In this document: one piece after another, positions 46,858 through 58,314 of the stretch
Numbering within the stretch: position 1 is the first letter of the stretch
How the letters are laid out: every line of letters begins with the position of its first letter
The notes under the pieces: generated by a model
Databases searched by the model: none
The model's input: the letters and a program-made list of their open reading frames with translations, nothing else
Told to the model about the DNA's origin: nothing
Assembly (NCBI GenBank): GCA_039707655.1
Contig: CM077676.1
Coordinates: forward strand, 240,020,866 to 240,084,865
Direction: 5' to 3'
DNA from: Elymus sibiricus
Taxonomy: Eukaryota; Streptophyta; Magnoliopsida; Poales; Poaceae
DNA length: 64,000 nucleotides
Translations under genes and position numbers: made by a program

Positions 46858-48160
46858 TCACTTATGCACAGGGTCTGCGCCTGGCTTTGTACATAGGGTT
46901 ACATGTCTGCCGACAAGGCTTGTACAAAAGGTGTTGCCGGGGGTCCCTGCAACTGCGCCATATGGATAAAACTTGCGAAGATGCTCATTGTTCCATGAGT
47001 TTTGCACTGGGATGCCATCTTCGGTCTTTAGATGGACTGCGCTTGGTCTAGTGACTCGTATTACCCGATAAGGGCCTTCCCACTTTGGCGTCAACTTGTT
47101 TGATCCCTTGGAGAACTGAACGCGCCGAAGAGCAAGGTTGCCTTCCTCAAGGCTCCAGGCATGAACTTTGCAGCTGTGGTAGAGGCGCAGAGCTTGCTGG
47201 TAGCGTGCAACTCGCACAGCAGCCCGAAGAAGATCTTCCTCAAGGAGCATGGCATCATCTTGCCATAGCTGCTCCTGCTGTGCTTCATCATACGCAAGCA
47301 CTCGAGGTGACCCGTATATGAGTTCCGTGGGGAGCACCACCTCTTCACCATAGACTAGGGAGAAGGGTGTTTGGCCGGTAGCTCGATTTGGTGTCGTCCT
47401 GAGTGACCAAAGAACTGCCGGCAACTCATCAATCCAGCGCCTTCCGCACTTGTGTAGCTTGTCAAAGGTTCTTGTCTTGAGCCCTTGCAGCACTTCAGCA
47501 TTTTCCCTTTCCGCTTGGCCATTGCTTCTCGGGTGAGCAACAGATGCAAAACAATTTTTGCTTCCAATGTCCTGGATGTACTGCATGAAGGTGCGGCTCA
47601 TGAACTGTGTGCCATTGTCTGTGATGACTCTGTTAGGAACACCAAAATGACGAACTAGTCCTTTAAAGAACTTGACGGCTGACTGTGCTGTCACCTTCCT
47701 CACTGGTTCTACCTCAAGCCACTTTGTGAACTTGTCGATTGCAACGTACAAGAACTCAAAGCCCCCGGTAGCACGGGGAAAGGGGCCCAAGATATCAAGC
47801 CCCCAGACTGAGAAAGGCCGGGAGAGTGGGATTGTTTGAAGGGCTTGTGCTGGCTGATGTATGTTCTTTGAATGAAACTGGCATGCTTCACACTTGGTTA
47901 CTAGCTCAGTCGCATCTTGGAGGGAAGTGGGCCAATAGAAGCCTTGCCGGAAAGCCTTGCCGACAAGAGCTCTTGATCCTATGTGAGAGCCACATATGCC
48001 TCCGTGTATCTCCGCCAATAGCTTCAGTCCATCTTCCCGGCAGATGCACCTCAATTTCACCCCATTTGGCCTTTTTCTGTGCAGAATGCTATCAACAAAC
48101 TGGTACATACTTGACTGACGGGTTACTTTCTCAGCTTCCTCTTACTCATCTGGAAGTTCC
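46858..48160 (-). pseudogene. X Gypsy integrase
   Basis: Integrase inserting element cDNA into chromosomes. The N-terminal HHCC zinc finger is seen as HGGICGSHIG with CEACQFHSK. The catalytic core D-D-E is seen in WGLDILGPFP, ITDNGTQFMS and GQAERENAEV. The C-terminal domain shows LTPKWEGPYRVIRV and NSWNNEHLRKFYP. The frame 46858-48108 is open for 416 residues, the longest intact stretch of X. It is followed upstream (higher coordinates) by a degraded link to RNase H. No chromodomain motif is seen, in keeping with the Tat lineage. Confidence 0.92.
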
Positions 48161-50421
48161 CCTATTTAAAGGAAATAGATGATTTGTTGTGCCCATGCCG
48201 GAGCCTGCGGCTCGACGACAAGGACTAAAGGCATCTCTTCGGCTGCGGGAGCGCTTGCCTCAACGGCAAGAACCTGAGGTTCTGCACGAGGCCGCTGCTC
48301 ACCGGCAGACGCATTGTTACCGGCAACTTTCTCGCCGGCGGCTTTTGGAAGTTTTGCCGGGAAGTACTTACTGGTGTTCAACTTTCTTCTTTTGTTAGCC
48401 TGCACTGATGGAGTGACTGATGGTTGAGTCAAATGGAGCACAAAAGTTCATGGTTCCACAGGTAGCTTTTGGGTGGCACACTTCGATAGATGATCAGCAA
48501 TGTTGTTTTCCGCACGAGGAATGTGCTCTGTTTGCAATCCGTCAAAGTGTTCTTCCAATTTCCTCACTTCTTCTACATAAGCCTCCATCAATGGGCTCTG
48601 ATAATCTTTGTTTACTTGCTTCACAACGAGCTGCGAGTCTCCACGGATGATCAATTTTCTGATTCCGAGGTCCACTGCGATCCTGAGACCGGCAAGGAGC
48701 CCTTCGTACTCAAGAGTGTTGTTTGTAGCTTTCTCCCTGGGAAAGTGCATTTGTACCACATACTTGAGGTGCTCTCCGGTGGGTGCGACAAGCAGCACTC
48801 TGGCACCGGCGCCTTGCTGCGAGAAAGCATCGTCAAAGTACATGATCCATTCTTTGGTTGCTTCTTTGCCGGGAAGAATAGTTTCTTGAATCTCTTCGTC
48901 GGGCGTTGGTGTCCATTCGGCAATGAACTCTGCCAAAGCCCTGCTCTGAATAGTTGAAGTACTTTCAAACTTAAGTGCAAAACTAGACAGCTCCAATGAC
49001 CACTCCACTATCCTGCAGGTGGCATCTGGATTTCTCAAGATACGCTGCAACGGAAAGCGAGTGACAACGGTAATTTCATGTGCTTGGAAGTAATGGTGCA
49101 GCTTTCTCGAGGCCATGAGAAGGCCGAAAAGCAGCTTCTGCACCACAGAGTACCATGACCTAGCCACCTGTAAAAGGGAACTAACAAAGTACATTGGGCG
49201 CTGCACCATCTTCTTTTTCGGCACAACTTGTTGACTTGCTGCATTTGCTTGCGCTGATTCTGGCTTGTCAGCACCAGACTCTACCGGAGAAGATTCCGGT
49301 TTGTCGCTTAACGGGCTTGCTACTGCTGCTTCCTCATTATCTGCTTCTCTCTCTACCACTAATGCGGCACTGACCACTTGATTTGTTGCCGCCAAATATA
49401 GAAGCAACTGCTCTAGTGGCTTAGGCGCAACTAGTGTTGGCAGAGAGGAGAGGTACCTCTTCAAATCTTGCAGCGTGGCCTCCGCTTCCGGAGTCCATTT
49501 CATTGGACCTGCCTTCTGCAAGATTTTGAAAAACGGCAAGGCGCACTCACCAGATTTGGAGATGAACCTGCTTAATGCAGCAATACAGCCGGCAAGACGT
49601 CGCACATCCTTGACGCGCTTTGGTGCTTAGATTTGCTCAATGGCTTTGATCTTGTCGAGATTAGCTTCAATTCCTCGTTGGGATACAAAGAATTCGAGAA
49701 GCTTGCCGGATGGAACGCCAAACACACACTTCTCGGGGTTGAGCTTCAAATTGATCTTGCGCAAATTTGCAAACGTTTATTCTAAGTCTTGAATGAGGGT
49801 TGATTTGTCCTTGGTTTTGATCACTATATCATCCATATATGCTTCCACATTCTTGTGCAGCTGGGGCTCAAAACCAATCTGGACTACTCTTGCAAATGTT
49901 GAACCAGCACTTTTTAATCCGAAAGGCATACGCACAAAGCAGTATGTGCCACATGGAGTAATAAATGCGGTCTTCTCCTCATCTTCCTTGGCCATGAAGA
50001 TCTGATGGTAACCAGAGTATGCATCAAGAAAGGAGAGTAAATTGCAGCCGGTAGTAGAGTCAACATTTTGATCAATACGTGGCAAACGGAAAGGATCCTT
50101 TGGACATGCTCTGTTGATATCAGTGTAATCAATACAAAGTCTCCACTTTCCATTTGCTTTTCGTACTACAACTAGATTTGCCAACCATGTTGGATGTAGC
50201 ACACCTCTAACTAAGCCTGCTGCTTCTAACTTCTTTATTTCTTCGGCAATAAACTGTTGCCGTTCCAAAGCTTGCTTCCTGACCTTTTGCTTAATGGGCC
50301 GAGCATGAGGACAGACGACAAGGTGGTGCCCAATTACCTCCCTGGGAACACCGGGGATGTCAGATGGTTGCCATCCAAACACATCGACATTCGCCTCCAG
50401 GAAGGCAATGAGCGCGCTTTC
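48161..50421 (-). pseudogene. X reverse transcriptase, RNase H and second RNase H
   Basis: Reverse transcriptase core at 49777-50382: KANGKWRLCIDYTDINRACP, FLDAYSGYHQI, and AYMDDIVIKTKD with the catalytic YMDD intact. Then a first RNase H (KWTPEAEATLQDLK, PLEQLLLYLAAT, LLMASRKLHHYFQAH), followed by a second one (WIMYFDDAFSQQGAG, NNTLEYEGLLAGLRIA, RGDSQLVVKQVN). Two RNase H domains mark the plant Tat/Ogre lineage of Gypsy. Stops are seen near 49777 (after IQDLE) and 49628 (after KAIEQI), and a weaker stretch at 48161-48447, so the copy is not functional. Confidence 0.9.
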
Positions 50422-51212
50422 CTATTTGCTGTCAAGAGTGGAACTGATGGTGAAAACACTGCCAGTGCCGTCCTGCTTTGCCGGCACCTTCTTGGTTGCT
50501 GGTGGAGTAGCTTTGGACTTCTTGGCGGTAGAACTCTTCGGCACGTCATCAACGAGTGCACAGCACTCTGAAGAGGTGCGTTTCCTGGAAGACTTGTCAG
50601 AGGTCTTGCCACCTTTCTTGTTCTTCATTTTATTGGCGGGAGTGGGTGCCTTGGCGGCAGATGCTGCGACCGCTTCTCTGTAAAGCTTGTCGACGCAGAT
50701 AACTACATCCTTCTTGTCAGAGTTGATGGTGATGACACCCATCGGCCCTAGCATCTTGAGAGTGTTATAAGCATAGTGTGACGCTGCCATAAATTTCGCC
50801 AAGGCAGGGCGGCCGAGAATTCCATTATACGGCAGGGGAATCTTGACCACATCAAAGACAATCTTAATTGTTCTATAATTCAATTCCCTGCGAAATGTCA
50901 CCGGCAGAGTGATCTTTCCCTTGGGTTGGCTCCTTCCCGGATTGACCCCTTGAAACGTGCCCGTTTGCTCGAGATCTTCATCAGGAATCTGCAGCCTCTT
51001 AATGACTTCTGGTGAAATCAAATTCCTCCACCGTCAACCAACATTTTTGTGATTTGGAGGTTGCGTATCGTTGGTGAGACCAACAACGGCAAGCACCCAA
51101 CCGCAGTCATGCGATCAGGGTGATCCTCAGCATCGAAAATGATGGGCGTATGGGACCACTTGAGTGGTTTCTGAGCACCCATTGCCGGTTCTGCCGCATT
51201 AACCTCACGCAT
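50422..51212 (-). pseudogene. X aspartic protease region
   Basis: Retropepsin-like segment: KMLVDGGGI (active-site D-G-G, third position G where S is usual) at about 51018-51045. After a frame break comes the body with LPYNGILGRPALAKF and GVITINSDKK. A lysine/serine-rich linker leads to reverse transcriptase. Frames 51018-51212 and 50422-51021 are offset, so one indel lies near 51020. Confidence 0.8.
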
Positions 51213-53446
51213 CCACTATTTGAGTTGGCGGTCAGATGAGTGCAAAGATGCGCCTCCGTCAATGCACATGGCCTCTGTTGCTTTCTGGAATTCCTGTTCG
51301 CTGGAATCATCTTCATCCATGTCGTCATCCTCATCATCCCCCTCTTTCTTGTCACGGCCTCGAGCAGGTTTCTCCTTCTGCTGCTTAGCCTTGCCGCGGC
51401 AACCTCCTCGGCCACCGCGACCCTTCTTGCCAGATCTGCCAGCACCGTCTTGGCCCTTTTCTTTATTGCGCTTTTCATACTCAGCTTTCTATTTCTTGGC
51501 AAGTTGCTCAACCTGTCGGCACTCTTGGAGATCATGGCCTTTGGTGCGGTGAATCTTGCAGTATGGCCCATCAGACTTGCCGGTCTTCTCGCCTGCCGCG
51601 GCTTCCTGGCAATCAGCGCATGCAGCAGCTTCTTTGCCGGAACCCTCAGTCTTAGCTTTCCTGGCAGCGTTGGAGATGCCGGAGCCCTCAACGGCCATAA
51701 CCGTCTTGCCTTTGCGCTTCCTGTTGCGCTTCCGACCCTTTTTTTCAGGGTGGCGGCGCCGTCGTCCTCTGAATCAACTTCAGCGCCAGCATCCTCCCCA
51801 GGTAGCCTTCTCCCTTCTTCAGCATGTGCACATTTATCCGCCAACGTATACAGTTCGTTGACGGTTTTCGGCAGCCGGATATTCAACTTCTCCCGCATCT
51901 TTCGATTGCGCACATTCAGCAATCACAGCTGCGGGGTGCACATCAGGGATGTTGCGGTGCACGCGACTGAACCTCTGAATATATTTCCGCAAGGACTCGC
52001 TGTCTCTTTGTGGGATCACTTGCAAGTCACTCGGCTGACCAGGAGCCTTGTGGCCTCCGGTAAAAGCGCCAATGAACTCGTTGCACAGATCAGTCCATGA
52101 AGAAATGGAATCCTCTGGCAAGATTATCAACCAAGATCTTACATTGGGTTTGAGCACCAATGGAGAATAGTTGGCGAGAACCTTTTCATCTCTTCCCCCG
52201 GCAGCTTGCACGGCGATCGTGTAGATGCCTAAGAATTCTGCCGGGTTAAGCTTACCGTTGTACTTCTCTGGCAACTCTGGCTTGAAGGCCCGGGTTGACG
52301 GCCAGCGGACTTGCCACAGCTCACAAGTGAAGGCTGGGCACCTAACCTCATAAGGAAGATATCCGCCAACCCGGGTGCAGGCTCATCAACGACTGGGCCG
52401 TTGCGCATGTCAGATTGACGGCGCACCTCCCGGCGCCGTTCAATGGTTGTGCGAGCATCTTCTGCCTGCCTATCTTGCAGCACCCGACGCTGATCTTGCC
52501 GCACACGCGGATCCGAAGAAGCCATCGACATCTCGTAATGCTCAGCGGATCGGTGAGTTTGCCGCAACTATCAATGTTGTTGTTGTGGGGGTGACTGCAC
52601 CGTTTGCGCTGCTCCTCTGCTATGGCCATCGGTTGGTGCTGTCACTGGACGCTGTGAAGGTCCCGCCTGCTGCGAGCTATTGGCTTCAGCAAACCAGATG
52701 AGGCTCTGGATGGTGGCTCTCCACTCATCCATCTTGTCAGCAGCTGGAGGGAAATTCAACAGCATCTGTGCCCGCTCCATGGCCTCTGCTGATGTAGCTG
52801 GCATGGCTGGGAGCGAAGAACGAGATGTCGCTCGAATCCTGGCAGAACCAACAGGAGCGCCACTGCGATCTTGCTGCCGCGGCTCATGCCCAGCAGCGGG
52901 CTGACGCGGTGGAGCTGGTGCCTAAAGATCTTACGACTGATCAACGGGTGTCTTGCCATGTGGTCGTCGCTGCCCGGAACCACCAGCGCTATTCGGATTC
53001 GCGTCGCGCCCATCTTGCGATGGTCGCGGTGTGTGTCCTAAAGCGGTATCCTTAGACACCACAGCGGCTGGGTCTTGGCTTGCACCGGTCCGGATGGTGT
53101 TGCTCTGGTGGCTTCATTTGCCGGTGCATCAAGGAGGCAGGAGTTGGCCATCCGCGCTGCCTGTACCGTTGTGGCTTCAATCGCCGGATTGGCGAGGAAG
53201 CTGCTGATTGGTGTTGTGTGCTCCGCCCGCTCCACCGATGCTGGCTACACCGCCTCCGCCGCCTGCACCGGTGACTCCTTCCGTGCCGCCCGCACCGGTT
53301 GCGCCTCCTACACCACCTGCGCCAGCGGGGTCATCTGCACCGCCTGTGGGCGTCTGCGATGGAAGCTTGGAAGTTGATGGGCTTCTGCGGATGCGCCCTT
53401 CTTCTTGGGCGCCATCGAAGATGATGGAGATGAAATTGACGCGCAA
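51213..53446 (-). pseudogene. X gag polyprotein, frame-shifted
   Basis: Capsid domain at about 51834-52274: MPEKYNGKLNPAEFLGIYTI, LKPNVRSWLIILP, SWTDLCNEFIGAF, and SESLRKYIQRFSRV. Downstream, the DGPYCKIHRTKGHDLQECRQ stretch (about 51500-51560) is the Cys/His block preceding protease. The N-terminal part (52275-53446) is proline/glycine-rich and scattered over frames. The likely ATG is at 53414 (MAPKKKGAS). Several indels and stops make it a pseudogene. About 30 bp upstream of the ATG the leader GAACCTGAATCAACAG matches the Z leader at 41395. Confidence 0.82.
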
Positions 53447-53486
53447 ACTGTTGATTCAGGTTCGCGCAAGCGATTCCCCCACCAGG

Positions 53487-53755
53487 CCGCAGTAGAAGTA
53501 TGCGCAGAAGAATGGATATGCTTCTCCGGCGACCTTGGTGTCAGCAGGGAGCACTACCGGGGCCTTGTAATGCTGGGTATCCCTCCCCCACATATACGCA
53601 TACTTGGAAATCAGAGTGTTCTCATCCAAGGCCAGCGACGAGAAAACCGCATTCTCCCTCCGCCGCTGCTCCAAGTCCGCCTTCCGCTTCTCTGCTTTGG
53701 GGTCGACGGGCTTGGCAGGTTTCTTCCCCTCTATATCGGCCTTCTTGGGGGCCAT
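53487..53755 (-). pseudogene. Y antisense accessory gene, 5' fragment
   Basis: First 91 codons of the same accessory gene as X 42537 (MAPKKADIEGKKPAKPVDPK ... FFCAYFYCGLV), on the minus strand, antisense to the Y 3' LTR. Cut at about 53486, where it joins the inverted X leader at ACCAGG. The remainder of the gene is absent. Confidence 0.9.
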
Positions 53756-54146
53756 GAGGGCTCAGGAGGAAAGGTTGGAGGTGGAAGAGGCGCGAGTCAA
53801 TGGCGGCGGCAACGGCGGGATCTACTTTGGCGAGAGGAGGAAGATGACGCAATGAAGGGCGGGGTGAATGAGCAGCGCCTCCTCGCGGTTGCCTTTTTAT
53901 GGGGAAGGCGCGGGGAGGCTGGCTCTTTACTGTCCGACGTGCTAGCGCTTTTGCAGGTGCACTACCACAAACCGTCGCTCCAGTCCACCACTCCTGCGAC
54001 CCGCATTTAATGCGCGACGTGAGCGTGCGACAGGGAAATCATCAACACAAATTTACGGCGGTAATTTCTTACCACGTGTCTATGCATTGTTTGGGCCTAG
54101 CCCAACGATGCTTCAGACGCACGTGTGGCCCCGGCTCGGGGGCTCC
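53756..54146 (+). other. Y 3' non-coding region with polypurine tract
   Basis: Inverted counterpart of 42146-42536. The complement of the antisense leader is followed by CCCGGCTCGGGGGCTCC (54130-54146), the polypurine tract abutting the LTR. Confidence 0.8.
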
Positions 54147-54969
54147 TGTCGGTGTATAAAACATGGGTAGTTTATACCCTGACTTATGCACAGGCAGTGG
54201 TAGCAGCCTTGATGGCCAGGGCTTGCCGGGGATCATCAACATCAAGACAAAGCATCAATAAAGCACTTGGCTAGTACTGAAGATATAATCATCACTTGCC
54301 GGCAAGGCGCGAGCCGACAAGGTCAAGGCCCGGCAAGCTCCGTGCCGGCAGGCCTTTGCTAACTCCTCTCCGCTCCATCTTATTAAGCAGTTAGTCGCTA
54401 ATCTGTGAGGTGTCGAGCGGGCAGGCAGTTTGGTGAGGGTTGTTGGGGCACGTGGCGGCATGCTGGAAGGAGGATTACCTTTAATGACACCCGTCCAGAA
54501 GGCGTGTCAAGATAATAGGAGGTAGCTGGGCGAGCGGTGCAGAAACCTTGCCAGGGCTCCTCCTCCACACGACACCTAACGGCGCATTTATTGCGTTTGT
54601 CCTAATCCGACAGAGTTAGGTATGATAGCACTGTTTGCTATCTAATCAATATGTAATGACTGTTTTGCCACTGTGCTTACCCCTTGAGCTATAAAAGGAG
54701 GGCTAGGGCAACCTTTACAAAGGTCGTCACTTTGCTCATTCTGCATGCGTAGCCGCTTTTCCTGCACCTTGCTGGCAAGAAGCGCTCCTTGTACTTGAGC
54801 TCAAACACACCCAATATACATAGCTAAAGTAGGGTTTTACACCTCACGGTGGCCCAAACCTGGGTAAATCCTTTGCGTTTATTGTTGATTCTGCTCTTCG
54901 TGCTTGCGCATTCGCCTAGTCGAACCACAAAGGGGATAGATGGCCCCATAGATGGTCGTACACACGACA
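54147..54969 (+). mobile_element. Composite element Z/Y: 3' LTR (823 bp, complete)
   Basis: TGTCGGTGTATAAAACATGG to CACACGACA, with CTATAAAAGG at 54690-54699. The only full-length copy of this LTR in the window. Followed by ATCAT, then C1 gag resumes. Confidence 0.94.
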
Positions 54970-55837
54970 ATCATGGAGGACATGGCCTTGTTGAAGGGCA
55001 TGATAGCCTTCAGGAACTTGCGCTTTATCCTATTGTCATCCGTATCCTTGCTCCCATGGTCTCGGAGTGAGACCGCGAGAGTAGTCAATCTCCGGTAGAG
55101 TTCACGAGGATCTTCATCTTCAATCATTGCAAAGTCATCGGCCTCATCAAGTACTACTTCAAAGTTGGAGCATTGAATGCTTGAGCTTCCCTTGTACAAT
55201 GAGACAATATGTTCCCATGCATCTTTTGCACGAGTGAATGGGCGCAAGTGAGCAAGCTCTTCAGGAGGCATAGCGGATTGAAGAATGAATAAGGCTGAGT
55301 GGTTGAATTGATTATCCACTTCTTCTCTTGGAGTGAGGTTGTTTGGATCATGCGGATAGAAGCCTTGCTCGATGATTCTCCAAAGGTGTGTTGAGCTATG
55401 ATTCAAATGAGACTTGATACGAAAAACCCAATTAGGAAAATCATTTAACACAAGCTTAGGAGGTGAACCAAGGTGATTGATATGCGGTGAGGGGACCGGT
55501 CCTCCATAGACTGGGGGATGGGCAACCGCGGCATGGATACCTGACCCATTCTTTCCTTGAGGCAAAGTAGGTTTATCACTACTAACCCCCTCCTTACCGG
55601 AGTTGGCATCCGAATCCGAGGTAGTGGGTTTAACCACTTGCAATTGATCGGTAAAAAGTTTGAGACCATCAAGGAATTCTTTAAACAAGGATTTGACCTC
55701 GGTCGCCATGGAAGATTTAAGAGAGGCAATAGCCTCATTTAGATCCTCATGAGTGACCGTGGTCACTCCCTCGGCCACGGGTAACTCATCCGCCCTTGGC
55801 CCGTCGTCAACCACACTCTTTAGGCGGTAAAGCCCTT
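54970..55837 (-). pseudogene. C1 gag, N-terminal part
   Basis: Copia capsid start: LVLNDFPNWVFRIKSHLNHS, RPFTRAKDAWEHIVSLYKG, and EDPRELYRRLTTLAVSLRDH, ending in FNKAMSSMI at the insertion of the composite element. Reading is open from about 55837, but no ATG is present between the upstream TAA and YRLKSVVDDGP, so the start codon seems mutated. Sits 14 bp from the primer-binding site. Confidence 0.88.
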
Positions 55838-55850
55838 AAAAAGAGACGAG

Positions 55851-55862
55851 GCTCTGATACCA
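55851..55862 (-). other. C1 primer-binding site
   Basis: On the minus strand TGGTATCAGAGC, the initiator-Met tRNA type usual for Copia elements, 2 bp inside the LTR. Confidence 0.9.
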
Positions 55863-55864
55863 AT

Positions 55865-56845
55865 TGAAAGGATCGATACGGTTGACTAGAAGGGGGGTGA
55901 ATAGGAAACTACCAATTTTTAGCTTTTCTTAACAAGTTAGGTTAAGCAACAAATAGGTTGTCTAGATATGCAACTAGGTAAACAACCTATATGATGTTAA
56001 CAACCACAACAACACAAGAAAGCAAAGGATACAACACAATAATACCTTGCACAAAGTAAAGGGTAGAAATAACCACAAGTGGAGTCGGTGAAGACGAGGA
56101 TGTGTTACCGAAGTTCCTTCCCTTTAGGGGGGAAGTATGTCTCCGTTGGAGCGGTGTGGAGGCACAATGCTCCCAAGAAGCCACTAGGGCCACCGTATTC
56201 TCCTCACGCCCTCGCACAATGCAAGATGCCGTGATTCCACTAGTGGTGCCCTTGAAGGCGGCAACCGGACCTTTACAAACAAGGTTGGGGCTCTCTCCAC
56301 AACTGAATTGGAGGCTCCCAACACCACCATAGAGCTTCACCACGATGGAATGTGGCTCCGAAGTGACCTCTTCCATCTAGGGTGCCCAAACACCCAAGAG
56401 TAACAAATTCCACACAAGAAAGTATGGGGGAATCAAATTTCCTTTGGTGGAAGTGTAGATCTAGGTCTCCTCCTTCTATCCCTAGCAAATCAACAAGTTT
56501 GAGTGGCTAGAGAGAGAGATCGGGCAAGAAAGCTTGAAGGGCGTTAACGGAGGAGAGAGAGAGAGGCCAGAGGTAAATCGAAGGGAGAAGAACCACCCCC
56601 TTATATAGTGCCCCCCCCCCCCAAATCGAACCGTTACAACAGTTTTTACACTACAGCGGTACAACCGCCTGAGTCACTGGTACAACCGGGATTCACGGGG
56701 TACACTGCCGAAATGTGCCAGGCGGTACAACCGGGAACAGTACCGGTAGTACTGGTTGTTCGCAGTCACCCGGGAACAACCGGTCCACTACCGCCCAACA
56801 ACCTCTTCATCACAGACGGGCGTCACCCCCATAGCGGTGGTTGGG
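55865..56845 (-). mobile_element. C1 5' LTR, 3' half
   Basis: Plus-strand start TGAAAGGATCGATACGG. TATATAA complement at 56601-56608 next to a C14 run. The region 56630-56845 carries GCGGTACAACCGC-type inverted repeats. Interrupted by Cassandra after TTGGG (56841-56845). The LTR without the insertion is about 1.68 kb. Confidence 0.8.
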
Positions 56846-56913
56846 TGTGATAGCCTGGCATAACAGGGATGATAGACTAATCATATCAATAAGGAATTCC
56901 TTCTTTTCCGGGA

Positions 56914-56993
56914 GCCCATTCGGAAAGAACTCCAAAGTTAAGCGTGCTCAGCTTGGAGTAATTTCAGGATGGGTGACCGACCGGGAAGTTGCT
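56914..56993 (+). other. 5S rRNA-derived segment in Cassandra 5' LTR
   Basis: Contains GAACTCCAAAGTTAAGCGTG and GGATGGGTGACCGACCGGGA, matching the inner two thirds of plant 5S rRNA with its RNA polymerase III internal control elements (A box and C box). Not a true rRNA gene: both ends of 5S are missing or diverged. Confidence 0.9.
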
Positions 56994-57417
56994 ATGTCAT
57001 AGCCTGGCATAATAGGGATGATAGACTACTCATATCAATAAGGAATTCCTTCTTTTCCGGGAGCCCATTCAGAAAGACTAGTATTGATCTGTGGGGCCAG
57101 TCTAGATCTCGCCAGGAGTAACGACCGTCGGCGAGTGTGTCCGGGGCGTTATAAGTTGGTATCAGAGCCGACCCTCGCGGTTACACGCATGTTTGCGGAC
57201 AGGTGCGCGGTCATGTTGTGCATGATGTTTGTGACCCGTCGTGGCACACGGCATGGCACATGTACCGGACTGGATGCACAGACGTATGTGCCAAGAGAGA
57301 ACGTTCCTGTGGGCAGACAAGGACGTTGGTTCCTCTGAGTGGGGGTGTATGTGATAGCCTAGCATAATAGGGATGATAGACTACTCATATCAATAAGGAA
57401 ATCCTTCTTTTCCGAAA

Positions 57418-57496
57418 GCCCATTCGGAAAGAACTCCAAAGTTAAGCGTGCTCAACTTGGAGTAATTTCATGATGGGTGACCAACCGGGAAGTTGC
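57418..57496 (+). other. 5S rRNA-derived segment in Cassandra 3' LTR
   Basis: Second copy of the 5S-like segment, differing from the first at a few sites (GTGCTCAACTTGG, CATGATGGGTGACCAACC). The C box has ATGATGGG where 5S has AGGATGGG. Confidence 0.9.
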
Positions 57497-57618
57497 TCCC
57501 GGGTGCGCACGAGTGAGGACAAAGTGCGCAGGAAAGACTAGTATTGATCTGTGGGGCCAGTCTAGATCTCGCCAGGAGTAACGACCGCCGATGAGTGTGT
57601 CCGGGGCGTTATATTGGG

Positions 57619-58314
57619 GCGGTGGTTGTGCCGGTGCAACTGCCCGGCCAGGGTACAAGTGGTGGCTAAGTCAGGGGCGGTACAACTGCCGCCTGACATC
57701 GGTAGTACCGGTTGGCAGAAACTGTCCGGGAACTACTAGGCCACCACCGCCCAACAACCACTCCACTACAGAAAGAATTCCGGTAGTTGAGCGGTGCTGG
57801 GCCGGAACAACCGCCGAGCACCAGTTATAGGGAGGTGCCAAGCACCAGGCGGTACAACCGCCCGGAGGCAGCGGTACAACCGCTTGACAGTCTCCTGGAG
57901 GCGGCAAACCCTAGGGTATCACCCCTAGGAGCTGTGGTTGTGCTGGAACAACCAGTCAAGCGGTACAACCGCTTAGAAAAGTGGTAGAACCATTGGGCAA
58001 TAAAAACCATTGCCACAGATAGATATCGGGGGCCTCTCTCCTCGAACGGAAGGATGTATAGTGGGTGCAATGAAATGTGTACGTGCATTGATTCACGCAT
58101 TACCTTCCGATGCAGATTCCCTCTTAATAGTACGGGTTTCCTACGACCAAAGAAAGAAACACGTCGGAAACACCGTCTTCGATCTTTTCCTTCCAGAGAG
58201 AATGCCTAACCGTCTTGCACCAAATAAAGCTTACCTGAGTAACTTGGCACACGATTAGTCCGCAAGGTGAATTGTCATCATCACCAAAACACTAAGGCGG
58301 GAAATGCCCTAACA
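57619..58314 (-). mobile_element. C1 5' LTR, 5' half
   Basis: Resumes after Cassandra. Perfect GCGGTACAACCGC copies at 57849, 57871 and 57960. The outer boundary is taken at 58314 (sense start TGTTAGGGCATTTCCC), because sequence beyond it belongs to a different LTR type. Short frames here are not genes. Confidence 0.75.

Larger units (their letters stand above)
56846..57613 (+). mobile_element. Cassandra TRIM retrotransposon
   Basis: Small non-coding LTR element: 5' LTR 56846-57153, primer-binding site TGGTATCAGAGC at 57157-57168, short interior, G-rich tract GAGTGGGGGTGTA, and 3' LTR 57350-57613. Both LTRs carry a 5S rRNA-like segment, the hallmark of Cassandra elements. LTRs start TGTGATAGCC and end GGGGCGTTATA. 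Perfect TTGGG duplication (56841-56845 and 57614-57618). The short frame inside the interior (57084-57338) is not a gene. Confidence 0.95.

Noticed and set aside
57084..57338. Short ORF between the Cassandra LTRs.
   Set aside because: Cassandra elements are non-coding; the frame starts in the LTR and has no recognisable domain.
56914..57496. 5S rRNA genes.
   Set aside because: Only the internal part of 5S is present, within the two LTRs of a Cassandra element with its own duplication.
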